Assembly (NCBI GenBank): GCA_030062745.1
Contig: CP099839.1
Location: 35,931,293-35,995,292 of the forward strand
DNA from: Capitulum mitella
Taxonomy: Eukaryota; Arthropoda; Thecostraca; Pollicipedomorpha; Pollicipedidae
Length of the DNA: 64,000 bases
Direction of reading: 5' to 3'
In this document: positions 35,882 to 46,859 of the stretch, piece after piece
Numbering within the stretch: the first letter of the stretch is position 1
Layout of the letters: each line of letters begins with the position of its first letter
Position numbers and translations under genes: made by a program
Notes under the pieces: model-generated
The model's database searches: none
Seen by the model: only the letters and a program-made list of their open reading frames with translations
What the model was told of the DNA's origin: nothing

Positions 35882-36083
35882 GCTGCCGTGGTCCAGTCTG
35901 TGGCAGGCTGCCGTGGTCCAGTCTGTGGCAGGCAGCTGTGGTCCAGTCTGTGGCAGGCAGCCGTGGCCCAGTCTGTGGCAGGCTGCCGTGGTCCAGTCTG
36001 TGGCAGGCAGCCGTGGTCCAGTCTGTGGCAGGCAGCCGTGGTCCAGTCTGTGGCAGGCTGCCGTGGTCCAGTCTGCCACAGCG
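35882..36083. repeat. 25-bp minisatellite, 8 copies
   Basis: ccgtgg recurs at 35886, 35911, 35936 (ctgtgg), 35961, 35986, 36011, 36036 and 36061. The unit is gtggtccagtctgtggcagg plus c-t/a-gcc. Copies are nearly identical. It lies about 800 bp upstream of the best exon candidate. Confidence 0.97.
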
Positions 36084-36307
36084 GCCCTTACACGAGGCCG
36101 CCGCCGTCGCCGCCGCCTGCGTCCCCTCCTCTCTCGGGTTCTCGGGCTGAATAGATTTGCCGGTTTTCGTGGGCGATGATCCCGGCCGACGACTGGGCGC
36201 CAGACAAATGGCGGCCGCTGATAAATGGGCGGCAGCCCTCCCCCGCGCTGTCAACGCCGATCGGTGCCAGCACGGCCCGGCGGCAGTCGTCGGGTCAGCG
36301 CGCTACC

Positions 36308-36328
36308 GCCCCCGCCCCCGCCCCCGCC
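36308..36328. repeat. (CCCGCC)n short tandem repeat
   Basis: About 3.5 copies of a CCCGCC hexamer, a potential GC-box (Sp/KLF) cluster about 550 bp upstream of the candidate first exon. Confidence 0.8.
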
Positions 36329-36903
36329 ACCACCCGACTGTGACCGACGCCCGGCGTCGGACGCAGCTCGAGCTGGGCGGGCGGCGGGCGGCGCGTGCCG
36401 TCCGGCGCCGCCCGGCTGTTTCGCGATCGTGACGCGCTGACGATCGCGGCGCGGCGGCGATCGTGGCGCGGCGGCACGAGCCGGCCCGTCCGCCGCCGAT
36501 CGAGCATGACCGGTGGGCCGACGCGTGCCGTCTGCAGGTGTCGACCCCTGCGGTCGTGGTCCGTCGACAGAGCGCCGTCACAGTTCAGCGGGGCTCCGGG
36601 ACGCGGCGAGGTCGTCGTCGGAGCCGTCTGACGCAGAGGACGGCCGACAGGAAGTGGCCGCCTCCGCGGCCGGCGGCAGGTCAGGGCATCGCACCGGTTT
36701 TGACCGGGCCGGTGGTTGGCCGGAGCGGCCTCGTGCCGCCGTCGCCCCAGCACAAAGGCGGCATTGGAACGGAACCGGGATTTTTTTCCGTCAAACCAGC
36801 AAGAAGTAGAGCAGCCTTGTGTGAGCGAAGACAGACACCGCGAGTCGTCAGTGACTGGTGACGTCCGCCGCGCATCGTGACGGCCGGCCAGCTGAGCGAC
36901 GCG

Positions 36904-37001
36904 ATGGTGCAGGTGGCTCGCGGCGGCAGCCTGCGCGCGCCGCGGCCCCTCATGGGCACCAAGTCGATCCAGTGCCGGACGCGGAGTCGCTCCCTGCAGA
37001 G
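36904..37001 (+). CDS. best candidate first coding exon
   Basis: The ATG at 36904 has G at -3 and +4. The frame runs 32 codons plus 2 nt to CAGAG|GTAAGC, a strong donor, leaving phase 2. Of the 31 codons after ATG, 29 end in G or C, while second positions are far less biased, which is a coding signature. The peptide is basic and Ser-rich, includes a GTKSIQC stretch and ends RTRSRSLQ. An in-frame TGA at 36859-36861 closes the frame upstream, so this is either a first exon or begins at an unseen acceptor after 36862. Its phase and end match the segment at 38184-38284. I cannot name the family. Confidence 0.5.
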
Positions 37002-37137
37002 GTAAGCGGATTCTGTGCGGCTCGGCCGGCCGGGCGGCTGTGTTCGCGGATCAGGTGGGCCGGTCGGCGGCTGTGTCCGCTCTGCCGTGTTACGCGACGC
37101 GGCGGCGCGGCGTCCAGTGACGACCGGCCGCGCCGAG

Positions 37138-37318
37138 TTTGACGCCGGACGTCACCCCTCCCCCGTACCCGAGTCTGGCACCGGACTTCATTCCCTGCCC
37201 CGGAGTCTGACGCCGGACTTCATTCCCTGCCCCGGAGTCTGGCACCGGACTTCACTCCCTGCCCCGGAGTCTGACGCCGGACGTCACCCCCCTGCCCCGG
37301 AGTTTGTCGCCGGCTGCC
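37138..37318. repeat. 32-bp minisatellite, about 5 copies
   Basis: gacgccggac/ggcaccggac falls at 37141, 37177, 37209, 37241 and 37273, 32 bp apart after the first interval. Two subtypes alternate. It lies inside the intron that would join the two exon candidates. Confidence 0.92.
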
Positions 37319-38183
37319 ACTCCCCTCCGCCATCGCCCGTCCTCCGCAGCGGGCGGGAACCTGCGGCCGTGGCGCGGCTGTGAGGGCGTCTAGCCGGGAC
37401 GGCGGCCGACGCGGCGCCGCGCGCGGATGGGCGGACCGCCCTCTGACCGGCCCCGTGACGACGGACGGACAGCAAGGCGTCAGGCGAGGGCGGCGGCGTT
37501 CGTCTGGCCGGCCCGGTCGCGCCTAATGAGCGGCCGCCGAGGGGCGCGGTGTTTTGCGTTCGCAGAGTTTGAGGAATGAACGGGTGACTTCACCAGGGTC
37601 ACGATATCGCCCCGATCTGGGCCGGCGGCCGCGGGGGAGGACAGTTGTGACGTGCTGGCTGCTCACTCGGCCACATTTCCTCCCTAATTGCGCAATGATT
37701 CGTTGGTGTGGGAGACCGGTCATGTTGCAACCGTGCCAGGCGCCTGCTGTGGAAGGTTGGGAGGGGGGGACAGGGACGGCTTGATCAGCGGCTCCGTGGC
37801 CGACCCTCGTCAGTCTCCGCTCGCTCCGTCTCCGGCGTCCGTTGGCTTCAGAACCGGTCTGTCCATTCCCCGGTAGAGGCATGCCTCTCTCATAAATTCC
37901 TCGGGCCGACACGGCGCCGGGCCAGGTCCATTCCCTGGGCTCGGCCCGGCCGGAACTGGCGCTGCTGCCTCGACCGGCGCCGGCCAGAGGCTGCTGTTGC
38001 ACCGGAGTCCCGGGTAAACAAACGGGGCCGAGAATAAATCGGGACGATCGCGTCCCGTGCCGGGGCGGCGCGCCGCCAGCCGGCCGACGCGCCTGCCAAG
38101 GTGGCCGCGTCGGCGCCGGCGCCGGGGCGTCTGCCCGCTGCAGAGGGCGACCGGCGGCCGTTAAGCGCGCAGCGTCCCTGCCG

Positions 38184-38284
38184 ATGGCCTCCCTGGTGCG
38201 GTGTCGGCGGGCGCGAGCCGGCGGCGGCTGCGGCCGTGCCGTGCTGGCCGCCTCGCACAGCTTCGTCTACCAGGAGTTCAACAG
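38184..38284 (+). CDS. candidate exon: alternative first exon or 24-nt microexon
   Basis: From an ATG at 38184 the frame runs 33 codons plus 2 nt to AACAG|GTAGGA. It ends in the same phase (2) and the same AG as the exon at 36904, so both could splice to one downstream acceptor. 30 of 33 codons end in G or C. The last eight codons read SFVYQEFN and look strongly coding. Alternatively an acceptor CTCGCACAG|C at 38260 defines a 24-nt microexon, 38261-38284. It would join the 36904 exon in frame and itself end in phase 2. A further acceptor at 38172 is possible but forces a poorer frame. No family is recognised. Confidence 0.4.
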
Positions 38285-38745
38285 GTAGGAGTCTGGCTGG
38301 CGGCCGGGCAGTGCGACGCAGGGTCGGCTGGCCGCCGGCCCTGCCGGAGCCCGGTCGTGACTGGTAGAGAGGCTCTCGGCACGCCAGAGTCGGGCCCGGC
38401 CTGTCGGCAGGAGGCGCGAGGTGTCCTCGGGCGTGCCGAGTGGTGCCGAGATCGATCCTATCGGCCGTGCTGTGTGTGGCGGCGTCGGGCCGTCTTCTGG
38501 CCGCTGCGCTGCCGTCTGCTGCGCCTGGCTCTGTCCCTGGCTGAGCCGTGGCTGGCCTCTGCGCCGTGTCAAGCGGTGTCCGTCCTCTGGCGGGCGTCTG
38601 GCCCTCCGGTCTGCGGCGGCGGCTGCCGCTGGTGGCGCCGCCCCGGCCGGCCACGGTGACGGAGCTGTTTCCGCCGCTCGCGACCCCGCCGCCGCCGCCT
38701 TGACCCTGGATCCTGCACGGATCGGGACCTGTCCGGCCCGACCGC

Positions 38746-38842
38746 GTCCCTCCAGTGGCTCAACAGCTGGTGTGGTGCGACGGCGCCCCTCCAGCGGTTC
38801 GACAGTTGGTGTGGTCCGACCGCGTCCCTCCAGTGGTCCACG
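38746..38842. repeat. 39-bp tandem repeat, 2.5 copies
   Basis: ccctccag falls at 38748, 38787 and 38826. The unit also contains gctggtgtggt and gaccgcg. Confidence 0.85.
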
Positions 38843-39221
38843 AGCTGATCTGGAAGGTGGGGATGGGTCGTGCGATCAGCTGGAGTAGGGATCGTGTCCT
38901 TTTTAAACCAGGGTTCCTGTTTCTCTTCACCTTTGCTGCTCACAGCAGAGATGGGAAGCAGCACCTTTTACCTTGCTTCTATTTCGCCGGTCCACAGCTC
39001 TTGTCCCATCGGACCACACGTTGTCTCCTAGTGATATCACAGCTATTGTACTATTAGACCAGAGCTTGTATGCCAATGAAAGTAGAACTTTTGTGCCAGA
39101 CTAGTGCTCGGTTTCCGTAAACCGGATTTTGTACCTCATCATATTGACCAAAACTCCGGTGTCGATGTGCGAACTCTTGGTTCAGACCAAAATCGGCGGG
39201 ACGGTGCCACAGGATCTAGCC

Positions 39222-39335
39222 GACCAGACCAGAGCCCCGTTCCCGCCAGACCAGAGTCCTGTTCCCGTCAGACCAGAGCCACGCTCCCGTCAAACCAGAG
39301 CTCCGTTCCCCCAGACCAGAGTGCTGTTCGGGTCT
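39222..39335. repeat. 22-bp minisatellite, 5 copies
   Basis: gaccag/aaccag recurs at about 39227, 39249, 39271 and 39293, then at about 39314. The unit is gaccagagccccgttcccgt with small variants. Confidence 0.93.
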
Positions 39336-39419
39336 GGACGCCTGGCCAGCAGATGGAAGCCCGTTTGTGTCCGACATTTGACCGGCCAGACTGGGTGGAG
39401 TTTCCAGAACGGCAGTGAC

Positions 39420-41560
39420 ACCGATCAAAAGCGGGCATTGTCACAGAGCAGCCGGACCGGGCGGTCGGCCGGAGACTGGGAACCTATTGTCCGGCAGGTG
39501 ATCTAGTTTCGCGCTCTCTCTGAATGACGAACGCTTTCCAGTCACAGTTTATCCATATTTTATACACGTCGCGCCGTATGTATCGCCCTTTCAATCTTAA
39601 TGGAAATGTGCGCATTAAGGCATATGTTGTTAATTCTCTGAATAATTCATGGACGATAAAAGAATCTTGAGGCCAATGTGGCGCGGTAAGATCAGTTCTG
39701 ACGAGATCGCGAGAACTGAAGCTACGGTTTTATTAAGAAATTACTGTTCCGCGAAGGCAGAAAACGTCTTGGGATGCATCCTTGAAATGACTGCTTATGC
39801 ATCGCGATGTAAAAAAGTACATCCATATTACGCATGTTCTCCTTTGGTCTTGCCACGCAAACAAACATCGTGAAGAAGAGGTGGTTGCATCATAACTGAA
39901 AAGAAAACATGTGACGTATAACCAATGTCGGTAGAAGAAATAAACATAAAACCGCCGACTGGCATTTCTGCCAACCCAGTGTCCGTCGTTACTGAAACCT
40001 TACCGAGCTGAACATAACAGTAAGACGTCTTTGCCCGCCATTAATCCAGATCTACTACGGGAACCAAATGAACAACAGAGAATACCCGCGCCTGCGTCGT
40101 TCGCCGTGGGTGGATAACAGGGCAATGACGGGGCTTGCTCTGGAATGGCTCTGCTGGCCATCCTGCGTAGAGGACGAGACAAAGCCGGGAGCCAGAACAC
40201 GTGCTCCCCTCCCGCTCCTACGGGTTCCTCGTAAATCTCCACCGTCTGAACCACCGAGAGAGTAACTGCACAGCGCCAGGTTCATTGTGTTACAAAAAGA
40301 ACGGCCTGCATGTGCGGCCAATTTTATAACGACAAGCGATGGGCCGATAGGACCATCTGGCAGCAAAAAAGCGCTTCACAGGGTCCGCGACGCCGGCGTC
40401 TCCCTGGCTGCTGTCTGCCTGCCGGCGGCGTGTCGCAGGGCTGGATCTGGCCTGCCTCGACCAGTGGAAGAAGTATCACCAGACCCTTGTATCTGGTGTA
40501 TGCCCTTGGTATGGGATGACATGCGAAACATGGACGGTCTCTTGAATGAGAGAAAGTCATGTGATTAATTTGTAAAGCTTAGCATGCAATGGAAACAAAA
40601 AATGCGATTACGTAATATAGTATGACAATTCGCTTCCGAAGTGGGGCTGTCTTTTCCGCCAGTGCGCATTTCATGTTATGTTTTTTATGCACCATGCGGG
40701 TGAAAGTTTAGTAAATTTGCATGCAAAGTACCCCTCTTCAGTTGGTTATCCTCCAGGTCGGTGTTGTATCGCATGTGGTCCCATAGCCACAATGAGTCAA
40801 CCTGCGCCATATCCTCATCTGGCACCTTCTCCTCGGCTGCCGCCCTCTCCGGCGTTCCTGCGTGACACTCCTCCCGGCTTGATCCGGAGTCGTTTCGCAG
40901 AGGCCGGCCCCGAGAAGCGCCGGCGCCTGGCGCTGATGTATGCTCGCGTCGCCTGCACACCGGCCTCACGTCCGTTCTGCTGCTATCTGTCGTCTCATCT
41001 TCAGCGCCGACGGCCGCTGAGCGAGCCTCTGCGCGCCGGCCGGGACGGTCACGGCGCACAGAGGGGTGCAGCCACAGATGAGAGGCCCCACATGTGACTG
41101 CGTGTGTGCCGCAACGAGAAGCGTGAAATCAGCCAAGACTTCTCGAATTAGCTGACCACCGAAGTGCAGGCCCATCTGTCTGTAATCATTGGCTGGGGGC
41201 TCTGATCCCCGCTCGTCACGACTCGGCTGGTAAAGCGTCGGAGACGGCGCTCCGGCCGGCCGGACCGGCTGCAGCGGCTTGTTTGCGGCTCGTTTAAGCC
41301 GGCGCCGTCTCGCAGGCCGGCTCAGAACTGGTTCCGCCGCGAGCCTTGAACCCCGCTACCGGTGACAAACGCCTTTTTGAAACGGGTGGCGCTGAAAACT
41401 GGCGGCCAGCCGGCGGTGCGGCCCAGCGAAGCAGACGCCGCTCCTAATGACATCAACGGCGTCCGAAAAACGTCGCCGCCGCCGCCGCCGTCACGGGAGC
41501 CGCCGGGCCGTGTTCCGGCCGGGCCAGACGACGACGCCACGCGTGACGTCAGCAGTGAAT
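39420..41560. other. unique DNA, no supported gene
   Basis: AT-rich at 39500-40060 and 40540-40780, GC-rich from 40830. A 74-codon + frame at 39649-39873 has balanced composition but no signals around it. TGATTAAT is at 40562-40569. GC-rich frames over 40678-41097 are open on both strands and are not called. Confidence 0.4.
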
Positions 41561-41574
41561 GTACGCCCGGTGCA

Positions 41575-41835
41575 GCTGGGCCAGACTGGCCGGCAGAGCT
41601 GGCTATGGCTGGAGAGTCCGGCAGAGCTGGCCGGAGAGGCCGGGAGAGCTGGCTGTAGAGGCTGGCAGAACTGGCAGGAGAGGCCGACAGAACTGGCAGG
41701 ATAACAGGCCGGCGGAGCTGGCTGGAGAGGTTGGCGGAGCTGACTATGGCTGGAGAGGTTGGCGGAGCTGACTATGGCTGGAGAGGCCGGGAGAGCTGAC
41801 TATGGCTGGAGAGGTCGGGAGAGCTGGCTAGAGAC
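41575..41835. repeat. 28-bp minisatellite with irregular lead-in
   Basis: gctggagag falls at 41721, 41749, 41777 and 41805, an exact 28-bp period over the right half. The left half (41575-41720) has shorter, scrambled units built from the same gcagagctggc and gagaggcc words. Confidence 0.9.
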
Positions 41836-42029
41836 CAGGCTGGCGGCCCGGTATGTGGAGCGCGGTCCGGACCGGTCGCTGTCGGCGGGCTGAAGCTGTT
41901 CTGCTGGACCCGAGTGGCCGCCGCGAGCTCCGCGCGCCTGCAATCGATCAGAACTGGTTTGTGCCGCCGTCTCGCATGGCTGGCTCGGCACAATGGAGGT
42001 CTCTGAGCGCCGCGGCCGCATAATCAGAA

Positions 42030-44560
42030 GTCGTCACCTCGTGACATTTCGCCGACCTTTTCGAACACTCCGGCGAGGAAAGACGCCGAGGTGGGCTGGG
42101 TGTCTTGGACGCCAGCCAAGCTGACAGCACATCAGACTTTCTGGCAGCTGTAAAGGTGTCGTTTGGAATATTCCGTCGACATTTCACACCAGTTAAGCTG
42201 GTTTTAGTAGCAACGTAATTGAAACTTGACGCATTCTTTGTTGCATTCATAAGGGCACTGAAAATGTTGCTTGGTTTATCCTATGTAATCATAGTAATTT
42301 AGGCAAGTTGCCACCGTACAGCCAGTTGCCCGCAGCATCTTCCGACGGCACGAAAGCGTAATTGGAAAAAATGTGCCGTTTTGCTGAAGCAGTCGTCTGC
42401 AGTGCAGATTCTCCTGGAACTACTTCAACGAATCTAAATGTGTGGTGATGTCGCCATGCATCAACTTGGAACACAATTACAACCTTCTCGCCATAAATGC
42501 ATGGCTTGCAAACTATATCCTGTCAGGCCTTAATGCCACCTACTGAATGCCAGCGATAGGTATGTTTTAACTTCCACGGGTAGGTGGCGCCGTATCCGCA
42601 CAACCATCTGTTTTGACAAAGCTGTAATGTAGATGTCGCTTCTGGGACTTGCGAACCGTGGAAAAGTAGTACCACAGCTTTATGGACTTCCGATAGGTGG
42701 CGGTGCCAAACGCTTGCCGGCGTGGATTTACTCGCTTAAACTGGATCGTTCTCGTGCACCTTGACAGAGAATAGGCTTAACAGATTATGCTATCGGGTCA
42801 TCGTCTACAGAAACGAGACTTGTTGAAACGCGCAATGAAGCCTCCCTCATTCGTGCTGGCATCGGTCTTTGAGTTTGATATGCCGTCATGATATGCCGTC
42901 AGAATGGCCAGATTATTCAGACGTTAAACGCTTCCTAGGCAAAAATTTTCCCGGCTGTCGGATGTCTGAGCTGGCAGAAGTTTTAAGTAGTATTTGTTGT
43001 TTCGTGTTGGGCATTTATCGCTGAACTCTTTTCGTATACGGAAATTTGAATGGAACGTTGAAGTTGATGGCGTTTGGATCAGGATCCATCGTGATAAGCA
43101 GAGTTTGCGGTCCATCCCAGCGCCCAAGTGAACGTATGGCCTGGAAAGTTTTCTCGCGATTCCCGACTCCAAATCAGATGGCGCTGAGAGGTGTTTTATG
43201 CGCAGTCAGTGCGGCACAACACGGCCGTCCTGTGGACTGCCGTGATCATTGTATTTGATCCTTTCTGTTTCCGGTCAGATGGCGTTGGTTCCTTGTAAAC
43301 ATGCTATCACGGCGTCTGCGGCGTCACCGGGCATGAGTTGAGCATATTACCACAGAGCTACCAGGATGACTAGTTTTGATAAGGTGTGCCTTTTGCGGAA
43401 CTAGACGTGCCGGCCGAGGCTGTCTGATGGAAACTGGGCCGTTAGCTTTTGGTCCCGTGGTTACCTGGCCCGCTTGAAATGGAGAGCAGGCAGTAAAAGT
43501 CTAGCAATTCCGAGGGATGGCCCAAAATTTTTCCACCTGTTGACTGCCAAAGCATTCTGCTGGGCGAAAAATGCTGCGTGCCGTCTGGAATGGAACAAGA
43601 GAGTGTACGATTCGAAATACAATGGACGCGGTCCATTTTGAGCGAAATGTTATGTCTATGACGGCTTTTCCTTCAGGTAATGCAAATATGTCAAAGATAT
43701 GAAAAAAGAGCTGCAGTGCATGATTCGGTGTATGACTGGATTGCTGCGTAAATTCATCCCGCCATCTGCAATGAAGCATGGATTGTATTAACCAGCTTTC
43801 TGTTGGCCTTATTTAACTTGACTCTATTTTGGCGGCGGTAAAAACTGCACCGTTCAAACCTATCGAGTTACATTTTTGATCAGAACTATGATTCTGATTT
43901 TTTTTAGGAAGAGTGAAAACGAATTGATGACAGCCTTCGAAATATTTCAAAAAGATTTCATTTTCGCGATGTGATATACCTATTCGTCATGTCTTGCACG
44001 ATCATTCAAAGAAACACTTGCATTGTCAGATTTATAAAACGTCTCAAATCCAAAGCACTGCCTAGTTTTTACCCCGATGGGATAAAAAAAAACCACGGCC
44101 GAAAATCCTACTAGTCTTGGCTTGAGAACCTGGCGAGGGGGATGGGAGGGTCTGGACCCACATATTCTGTAATGTTTACATAAGGTCTATGACAGTTGCG
44201 AAACGGAACGGCCTGAAATCCTACGCACCCCTCCCCCCAGTTATTTTCGGAAGTCTCCATCTGCACTGCTACCCTATTCTGCAGAAAACGAAAGGCATGC
44301 AACAGGTTCTCCGCCTGTGTCACGCCGCACACCACGTTGGTAATATGCGCGCCGCAAACGCAAATTCAGCGACTCAGCAATTTTAGGACATTCAAGTAGA
44401 GTTACACGCTACCTAAACAAAGGAGCGTCGTCTGCTGAATTGGAAAAATATTTCCGTTTTGCGCGCCATCTTTCCGTCACCGAAGTAACTAAGCCGATGT
44501 TAGTCCCTGCAGTGATGCAACTGCGACAAAAGTTAACACGTCTGCAACCTGCGTCAGCGG
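42030..44560. other. AT-rich unique DNA, no supported gene
   Basis: No tandem repeat and no frame with a recognisable domain. A weak fused splice motif, CCTTCAG|GTAATG, is at 43676|43677 (+). Its donor half is poor. Confidence 0.45.
42582..42703 (+). promoter_or_regulatory. two CTCF-like core motifs
   Basis: AGGTGGCGC is at 42582-42590 and AGGTGGCGG at 42695-42703, both preceded by TAGG or ATAGG context. AGGTGGCGC is the core of the Drosophila CTCF motif. Two same-orientation copies 113 bp apart in AT-rich DNA could be an insulator, or could belong to a dispersed repeat. Another core, AGGTGGCGG, is at 6216. Confidence 0.25.
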
Positions 44561-44566
44561 CTCACT

Positions 44567-45091
44567 TCAGCTATCCTTGAGCAGCTCTGCCATATCGGCC
44601 GCTCTGTTCTGTCGCTGGTGTGATTTGGCCCGTCCGGGTGCGGCCCGGCGACAGCGACCCCGCCCCGGGCCCTGCAGGGTGGCACCGCCGCTCCGGCCGG
44701 CGCTGCTGTCGGCTGTCGGCGCGGACGTCTTGCCGACAGCCGACAGCCGGGCGGCGGCGCTCGCCCCGACAGTCGCCGACAGGAAACTGGTTACCGTCGG
44801 CCGTGTTTCCTGGACGGAGTCACGCCGCGGACGGCTTAGCGGCCGGTCCGACTTCGGACCACCAGCCTCGCCGCCCGGCCCGGCGCGCACCAGCTGTGAC
44901 GTCATGTCCTGCGGAACGGCGGCGCATTTTTCCGAACCTGCGACGTCAGAGCCACCGCTGATCTGGACCCTCCGAGCTGGCCTTTTGAGTGGTGGATCCT
45001 CGACACTGGTAGTGATATTTACATTGCCCATGTAACAGCGTGGTTGATCCACGATGGCGCATGCGGATGCTACGGTCTTTCCCACCCACAC
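44567..45091 (-). CDS. unrecognised 174-codon open frame
   Basis: The minus strand is open from a GTG at the right end to a stop at 44567. The first ATG lies in the frame about 20 codons in, in a poor context. Composition is Ser/Ala/Gly/Thr-rich with scattered Lys, Asp and Glu, like a disordered protein, and less Arg-dominated than other GC-rich frames here. The + strand is also open for 152 codons over the same bases, so at most one is real. No domain or splice boundary is recognised. Confidence 0.15.
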   Translation of the reverse strand: MWVGKTVASACAIVDQPRCYMGNVNITTSVEDPPLKRPARRVQISGGSDVAGSEKCAAVPQDMTSQLVRAGPGGEAGGPKSDRPLSRPRRDSVQETRPTVTSFLSATVGASAAARLSAVGKTSAPTADSSAGRSGGATLQGPGRGRCRRAAPGRAKSHQRQNRAADMAELLKDS

Positions 45092-45594
45092 CTTAGTTCG
45101 AAGTCAGCGGTACCCCAGTTCGTACAAATATAACCATGCGGTGCGCCTTTGCAACAGAAGAGCACGATTTCGCCATCATGGCCGTGTACATTTCCCCGAA
45201 GCCATGCAGCAAGAGACGCCCGCTTGACACGGCACCCAGTGGGCACGGCCGGCCACGTGTTGTATCGGTTCTGCCGACCGTGCTGCGCCCGGATGCTCCA
45301 GACCGTCCGGTCCCTGCGTCGGGCGGCTGCAGAGCGTCCGGCCCCAGGGGCTGCAGACGATCCCCTCCGGAGCCTGGCCCCGGCCACCGGCGCCGTGGCC
45401 GTTGCAGGGCGGCGGCGGGCGGGGCGCCCGGTCCACAGTTAGCCGGCCGCCGGCGGGCCGACAATGGCGGCCGCTTCCCACCGGGGCGGGCCGGGTCGCG
45501 GGTGAAGCCGCCGGCCGCGCCGCGCCGGCTCCGATCGGACGGCGCCGGCCTCTTTAGGGCTGTTTATTTTCTCACGATCGGCCGCCGCGGCCGG

Positions 45595-45612
45595 AGCTAT
45601 TGATTAATTTTG
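45595..45612 (+). promoter_or_regulatory. Hox/Exd-type site in GC-rich island
   Basis: TGATTAAT at 45601-45608 is preceded by ctat, giving the same TATTGATTAAT core as the site near 21557. It is flanked by very GC-rich DNA. Function is inferred from the motif only. Confidence 0.28.
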
Positions 45613-45758
45613 ATGGCCCGAAATGACAGCGACCACTGTTCTCCGGCGACGATTCGCATCGTTAGCCGGCGCCGCCGCGACCGGCCACGGACGCCGCCTG
45701 GGGAGGGGCCTAATGGACTCGGACGGCCCGGCCGCCGGCTCCGCCGGAGAAGCAGGCC

Positions 45759-45786
45759 CGGACCGGACCGGACCGGACCGGACCGG
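45759..45786. repeat. (GACCG)n pentamer repeat
   Basis: Five uninterrupted GACCG units in a GC-rich block. Confidence 0.9.
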
Positions 45787-46259
45787 CGGTGCTCGCCGCA
45801 ACAGGATGTCCGCCCGCCGATCGGGGCTGTCATTAAATCCTCTTGTCCGTTCCCATTTAGGTGCCGGCGTCGAGATCTGCTCTGGTGGTCTGGTGCTTTT
45901 GGCAACGCAAGACTTATTCGCTGTTCTGCCCGGCGCCGTGAGCTTTGATTTAGCTGCGTTTCCCAGTCTGTTGCGCTATTATGGGGAATCGGACCGAACG
46001 ATCTATACAAGCAAGCAGACAATAGCACATATGCAAACTGGTGGTGCTTGCGGCGTATCGAGTTTCATGTTTCCAGGCCAACTCTAAATACAGTTTTTAG
46101 TGTGTTTCATTGCAGTAGCTTGCGTAATCCTTTTAATGCGATGTTTGTCATTCAGTTGTCAAGTCTTGGGACAGGTCGTAACCTGTGCCCTGCCTCCCTA
46201 TCAAACCAACAGGATCCACCGCCTACCGCCTCCTCATTCAGCCGACAGTCCAAATTTTG

Positions 46260-46475
46260 TGCCCCACCACAGCCGACAGGTCCCACCACTTGACCCGCCC
46301 CAACATTCAGCGGACAGGTCCCACCACGTGACCCGCCCCAGCATTCAGCCGACAGATCCCACCACGTGACCCGCCCCAACATTCAGCCGACAGGTCCCAC
46401 CACGTGATCCGCCCCAACATTCGGCGGACAGGCACCGCAGTCAATAGGTCCTACCACGTGGTCTGCCCCTCCACT
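46260..46475. repeat. 38-bp minisatellite with E-boxes, about 5 copies
   Basis: The unit ccgacaggtcccaccacgtg plus acccgccccaacattcag repeats. The palindromic E-box CACGTG falls at 46325, 46363 and 46401 (38 bp apart) and at 46455. The copy near 46287 has CACTTG instead. Confidence 0.93.
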
Positions 46476-46859
46476 GAGCGGACAGGTCGCACCGTGTCAG
46501 AGCACGGCCGCCGGCCGCCCGCTAATGATCCGGTGATGATATTGGGAGTATCGGTCCATTACACCGGTCCCACGCGGCCCGGACCGTGGCGCACAGCTGG
46601 GACGGCAGCTACCGGGAGCCGAGGGCGGGCGGGGCGTCCCGGCTGCCGCTCGGACTGGCCGTACATCACCGAGGAAAACGGGACGCCCAGACCGGGCCCT
46701 GACCGTCGCCTCCATTTACCGGCCGAAGAGGCGTTAATGCGCGCAGGACAAGGGCATAAAGAGCGTCGGAGCCGGCCGCCGACGGCCGGCGCGACAGGTC
46801 GTTTTTGCTGTGGCTCGGCGCAGTGTAGGGCCGGGCCGCCCTCCGTCTGTTGACATGCC

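Noticed and set aside
43655..43682. Third fused splice site CCTTCAG|GTAATG
   Set aside because: The pyrimidine tract is good, but the donor half lacks the G at +5. Too weak to count with the two better sites.
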